From assembly GCA_028023455.1 (NCBI GenBank), contig JAQFVV010006271.1:6004871-6068870 (forward strand): a DNA stretch of 64,000 bases, given 5' to 3'. This document shows positions 58,701-64,000 of this stretch, in pieces (position 1 is the stretch's first letter; each line of letters begins with the position of its first letter). The notes under the pieces were generated by a model. It did not search any database. It was not told where the DNA came from and saw nothing but the letters and a program-made list of their open reading frames with translations. This stretch comes from Epiperipatus broadwayi (lineage: Eukaryota; Onychophora; Udeonychophora; Euonychophora; Peripatidae). Both the position numbers and the translations under genes were made by a program.

Positions 58701-61700
58701 GTGAAAGACAGGAATAAAGAAACTAGATCTAAATACAAACTCTGAGCGTTTATGAAACAATTTCTATTCAGCTTGCAAGCGTGAATTTTTTAGACACGTA
58801 ATGTCTTCAAACTCAGCATAGCAAACCAGATAGCTATATGGGTCTGATCTCAGTTCAGCATCACCACATAGTAGAAGCCTCTGCAATCTATATCATTGCA
58901 AGAAAGACCTCAAAGGTACATTTATGATAAACAAAAATGCAAGTTAAAAAACTTGCTAACGCTTGTATTTATGTCCACAGATGGCGTTCTACCAAAAACG
59001 CCCATCAAGCGTATGTTTTGTTTACATAAACGTCAGAGTAGTTAGTATTCACTATCTCTAACTATAATTCCACTTTCAGATCATGATTTCAAGCTATTTG
59101 CTATCGTCAGTGAAAGACAGGAATAAAGAAACTAGATCTAAATACAAACTCTGAGCGTTTATGAAACAATTTCTATTCAGCTTGCAAGCGTGAATTTTTT
59201 AGACACGTAATGTCTTCAAACTCAGCATAGCAAACCAGATAGCTATATGGGTCTGATCTCAGTTCAGCATCACCACATAGTAGAAGCCTCTGCAATCTAT
59301 ATCATTGCAAGAAAGACCTCAAAGGTACATTTATGATAAACAAAAATGCAAGTTAAAAAACTTGCTAACGCTTGTATTTATGTCCACAGATGGCGTTCTA
59401 CCAAAAACGCCCATCAAGCGTATGTTTTGTTTACATAAACGTCAGAGTAGTTAGTATTCACTATCTCTAACTATAATTCCACTTTCAGATCATGATTTCA
59501 AGCTATTTGCTATCGTCAGTGAAAGACAGGAATAAAGAAACTAGATCTAAATACAAACTCTGAGCGTTTATGAAACAATTTCTATTCAGCTTGCAAGCGT
59601 GAATTTTTTAGACACGTAATGTCTTCAAACTCAGCATAGCAAACCAGATAGCTATATGGGTCTGATCTCAGTTCAGCATCACCACATAGTAGAAGCCTCT
59701 GCAATCTATATCATTGCAAGAAAGACCTCAAAGGTACATTTATGATAAACAAAAATGCAAGTTAAAAAACTTGCTAACGCTTGTATTTATGTCCACAGAT
59801 GGCGTTCTACCAAAAACGCCCATCAAGCGTATGTTTTGTTTACATAAACGTCAGAGTAGTTAGTATTCACTATCTCTAACTATAATTCCACTTTCAGATC
59901 ATGATTTCAAGCTATTTGCTATCGTCAGTGAAAGACAGGAATAAAGAAACTAGATCTAAATACAAACTCTGAGCGTTTATGAAACAATTTCTATTCAGCT
60001 TGCAAGCGTGAATTTTTTAGACACGTAATGTCTTCAAACTCAGCATAGCAAACCAGATAGCTATATGGGTCTGATCTCAGTTCAGCATCACCACATAGTA
60101 GAAGCCTCTGCAATCTATATCATTGCAAGAAAGACCTCAAAGGTACATTTATGATAAACAAAAATGCAAGTTAAAAAACTTGCTAACGCTTGTATTTATG
60201 TCCACAGATGGCGTTCTACCAAAAACGCCCATCAAGCGTATGTTTTGTTTACATAAACGTCAGAGTAGTTAGTATTCACTATCTCTAACTATAATTCCAC
60301 TTTCAGATCATGATTTCAAGCTATTTGCTATCGTCAGTGAAAGACAGGAATAAAGAAACTAGATCTAAATACAAACTCTGAGCGTTTATGAAACAATTTC
60401 TATTCAGCTTGCAAGCGTGAATTTTTTAGACACGTAATGTCTTCAAACTCAGCATAGCAAACCAGATAGCTATATGGGTCTGATCTCAGTTCAGCATCAC
60501 CACATAGTAGAAGCCTCTGCAATCTATATCATTGCAAGAAAGACCTCAAAGGTACATTTATGATAAACAAAAATGCAAGTTAAAAAACTTGCTAACGCTT
60601 GTATTTATGTCCACAGATGGCGTTCTACCAAAAACGCCCATCAAGCGTATGTTTTGTTTACATAAACGTCAGAGTAGTTAGTATTCACTATCTCTAACTA
60701 TAATTCCACTTTCAGATCATGATTTCAAGCTATTTGCTATCGTCAGTGAAAGACAGGAATAAAGAAACTAGATCTAAATACAAACTCTGAGCGTTTATGA
60801 AACAATTTCTATTCAGCTTGCAAGCGTGAATTTTTTAGACACGTAATGTCTTCAAACTCAGCATAGCAAACCAGATAGCTATATGGGTCTGATCTCAGTT
60901 CAGCATCACCACATAGTAGAAGCCTCTGCAATCTATATCATTGCAAGAAAGACCTCAAAGGTACATTTATGATAAACAAAAATGCAAGTTAAAAAACTTG
61001 CTAACGCTTGTATTTATGTCCACAGATGGCGTTCTACCAAAAACGCCCATCAAGCGTATGTTTTGTTTACATAAACGTCAGAGTAGTTAGTATTCACTAT
61101 CTCTAACTATAATTCCACTTTCAGATCATGATTTCAAGCTATTTGCTATCGTCAGTGAAAGACAGGAATAAAGAAACTAGATCTAAATACAAACTCTGAG
61201 CGTTTATGAAACAATTTCTATTCAGCTTGCAAGCGTGAATTTTTTAGACACGTAATGTCTTCAAACTCAGCATAGCAAACCAGATAGCTATATGGGTCTG
61301 ATCTCAGTTCAGCATCACCACATAGTAGAAGCCTCTGCAATCTATATCATTGCAAGAAAGACCTCAAAGGTACATTTATGATAAACAAAAATGCAAGTTA
61401 AAAAACTTGCTAACGCTTGTATTTATGTCCACAGATGGCGTTCTACCAAAAACGCCCATCAAGCGTATGTTTTGTTTACATAAACGTCAGAGTAGTTAGT
61501 ATTCACTATCTCTAACTATAATTCCACTTTCAGATCATGATTTCAAGCTATTTGCTATCGTCAGTGAAAGACAGGAATAAAGAAACTAGATCTAAATACA
61601 AACTCTGAGCGTTTATGAAACAATTTCTATTCAGCTTGCAAGCGTGAATTTTTTAGACACGTAATGTCTTCAAACTCAGCATAGCAAACCAGATAGCTAT

Positions 61701-64000
61701 ATGGGTCTGATCTCAGTTCAGCATCACCACATAGTAGAAGCCTCTGCAATCTATATCATTGCAAGAAAGACCTCAAAGGTACATTTATGATAAACAAAAA
61801 TGCAAGTTAAAAAACTTGCTAACGCTTGTATTTATGTCCACAGATGGCGTTCTACCAAAAACGCCCATCAAGCGTATGTTTTGTTTACATAAACGTCAGA
61901 GTAGTTAGTATTCACTATCTCTAACTATAATTCCACTTTCAGATCATGATTTCAAGCTATTTGCTATCGTCAGTGAAAGACAGGAATAAAGAAACTAGAT
62001 CTAAATACAAACTCTGAGCGTTTATGAAACAATTTCTATTCAGCTTGCAAGCGTGAATTTTTTAGACACGTAATGTCTTCAAACTCAGCATAGCAAACCA
62101 GATAGCTATATGGGTCTGATCTCAGTTCAGCATCACCACATAGTAGAAGCCTCTGCAATCTATATCATTGCAAGAAAGACCTCAAAGGTACATTTATGAT
62201 AAACAAAAATGCAAGTTAAAAAACTTGCTAACGCTTGTATTTATGTCCACAGATGGCGTTCTACCAAAAACGCCCATCAAGCGTATGTTTTGTTTACATA
62301 AACGTCAGAGTAGTTAGTATTCACTATCTCTAACTATAATTCCACTTTCAGATCATGATTTCAAGCTATTTGCTATCGTCAGTGAAAGACAGGAATAAAG
62401 AAACTAGATCTAAATACAAACTCTGAGCGTTTATGAAACAATTTCTATTCAGCTTGCAAGCGTGAATTTTTTAGACACGTAATGTCTTCAAACTCAGCAT
62501 AGCAAACCAGATAGCTATATGGGTCTGATCTCAGTTCAGCATCACCACATAGTAGAAGCCTCTGCAATCTATATCATTGCAAGAAAGACCTCAAAGGTAC
62601 ATTTATGATAAACAAAAATGCAAGTTAAAAAACTTGCTAACGCTTGTATTTATGTCCACAGATGGCGTTCTACCAAAAACGCCCATCAAGCGTATGTTTT
62701 GTTTACATAAACGTCAGAGTAGTTAGTATTCACTATCTCTAACTATAATTCCACTTTCAGATCATGATTTCAAGCTATTTGCTATCGTCAGTGAAAGACA
62801 GGAATAAAGAAACTAGATCTAAATACAAACTCTGAGCGTTTATGAAACAATTTCTATTCAGCTTGCAAGCGTGAATTTTTTAGACACGTAATGTCTTCAA
62901 ACTCAGCATAGCAAACCAGATAGCTATATGGGTCTGATCTCAGTTCAGCATCACCACATAGTAGAAGCCTCTGCAATCTATATCATTGCAAGAAAGACCT
63001 CAAAGGTACATTTATGATAAACAAAAATGCAAGTTAAAAAACTTGCTAACGCTTGTATTTATGTCCACAGATGGCGTTCTACCAAAAACGCCCATCAAGC
63101 GTATGTTTTGTTTACATAAACGTCAGAGTAGTTAGTATTCACTATCTCTAACTATAATTCCACTTTCAGATCATGATTTCAAGCTATTTGCTATCGTCAG
63201 TGAAAGACAGGAATAAAGAAACTAGATCTAAATACAAACTCTGAGCGTTTATGAAACAATTTCTATTCAGCTTGCAAGCGTGAATTTTTTAGACACGTAA
63301 TGTCTTCAAACTCAGCATAGCAAACCAGATAGCTATATGGGTCTGATCTCAGTTCAGCATCACCACATAGTAGAAGCCTCTGCAATCTATATCATTGCAA
63401 GAAAGACCTCAAAGGTACATTTATGATAAACAAAAATGCAAGTTAAAAAACTTGCTAACGCTTGTATTTATGTCCACAGATGGCGTTCTACCAAAAACGC
63501 CCATCAAGCGTATGTTTTGTTTACATAAACGTCAGAGTAGTTAGTATTCACTATCTCTAACTATAATTCCACTTTCAGATCATGATTTCAAGCTATTTGC
63601 TATCGTCAGTGAAAGACAGGAATAAAGAAACTAGATCTAAATACAAACTCTGAGCGTTTATGAAACAATTTCTATTCAGCTTGCAAGCGTGAATTTTTTA
63701 GACACGTAATGTCTTCAAACTCAGCATAGCAAACCAGATAGCTATATGGGTCTGATCTCAGTTCAGCATCACCACATAGTAGAAGCCTCTGCAATCTATA
63801 TCATTGCAAGAAAGACCTCAAAGGTACATTTATGATAAACAAAAATGCAAGTTAAAAAACTTGCTAACGCTTGTATTTATGTCCACAGATGGCGTTCTAC
63901 CAAAAACGCCCATCAAGCGTATGTTTTGTTTACATAAACGTCAGAGTAGTTAGTATTCACTATCTCTAACTATAATTCCACTTTCAGATCATGATTTCAA

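Larger units (their letters stand above)
52429..64000 (-). repeat. 409-bp satellite array, 28 full units plus 120 bp, ribozyme-bearing
   Basis: GTCCACAGATGGCG recurs at 52429, 52838, 53247, 53656 and on to 63881, always 409 bp apart, and the array runs off the window edge. Units look identical wherever compared; the first differs by CATAAACATC where later units have CATAAACGTC. It starts after a short (AT)n run. Each unit holds a hammerhead ribozyme motif and the conserved box, both on the minus strand. Coding frames are closed. Such homogeneity implies recent amplification or concerted evolution, or collapse/expansion during assembly. Confidence 0.97.

Noticed and set aside
52429-64000. CRISPR-like or rDNA-like array
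   Set aside because: Units are 409 bp and contiguous with no variable spacers; sequence has no rRNA features.

Overview
The window is AT-rich (visibly about 70-80% A+T outside the satellite), with no operons, no long intact genes and many decayed transposable elements. This is eukaryotic nuclear DNA. The element set (Penelope-like retroelements, an RTE-type LINE, a Ty3/Gypsy element, hAT elements, tRNA-derived repeats) points to an invertebrate animal; the sequence does not fix the phylum. Almost every readable protein is a broken retroelement fragment. The one host-gene candidate is a possible 3'-terminal exon at 52150-52396 on the minus strand.

Layout. 1-325: direct repeat with 213-bp period. 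4428-4828: inverted pair of repeats carrying hammerhead ribozyme (HHR) motifs. 5600-7277: LINE remnant, then a Penelope-like element (PLE) remnant between inverted arms. 16330-16885: ~246-bp tandem repeat. 18167-23401: one complete but dead Ty3/Gypsy element with both LTRs. 23509-23680: perfect 172-bp palindrome. 24433-24618: SPIN/URR1-like hAT miniature element. 29144-31860: several copies of a second HHR repeat family. 35113-36300: PLE copy A. 38660-39632: RTE LINE 3' end. 40322-43700: PLE copy B, carrying a TA-flanked DNA element and a hAT element. 44095-48340: two further PLE copies (D, E) with tRNA-like tails; E contains a 22-unit minisatellite. 49106-50230: LINE 3' end. 50655-51062: another inverted pair of the second HHR family. 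52429-64000: a 409-bp satellite, 28 full units and still running at the window edge.

The most notable result is that the satellite and two dispersed repeat families share one design. Each has a small type I hammerhead ribozyme (CUGANGA core, 3-bp stem II, GAAA, 2-3-bp stem III, cleavage after NUC, stem I in two helices around an internal loop). Each also has, 126-145 nt upstream in the same orientation, a conserved box built as CTGAACT-nn-GTTCAG followed by a CCATATGGCTAT-like sequence. Small hammerheads of this general kind are known from PLEs and from retrozyme-like circular RNAs, and PLE copies lie in the same window. The satellite can therefore be read as an array of 409-nt ribozyme monomers, with the ribozyme on the minus strand in the same sense as the candidate terminal exon next to it.

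A second theme is that the PLE remnants lie next to inverted copies of tail or leader sequence. All structural and functional statements are from reading by eye; no folding, database or expression evidence was available.
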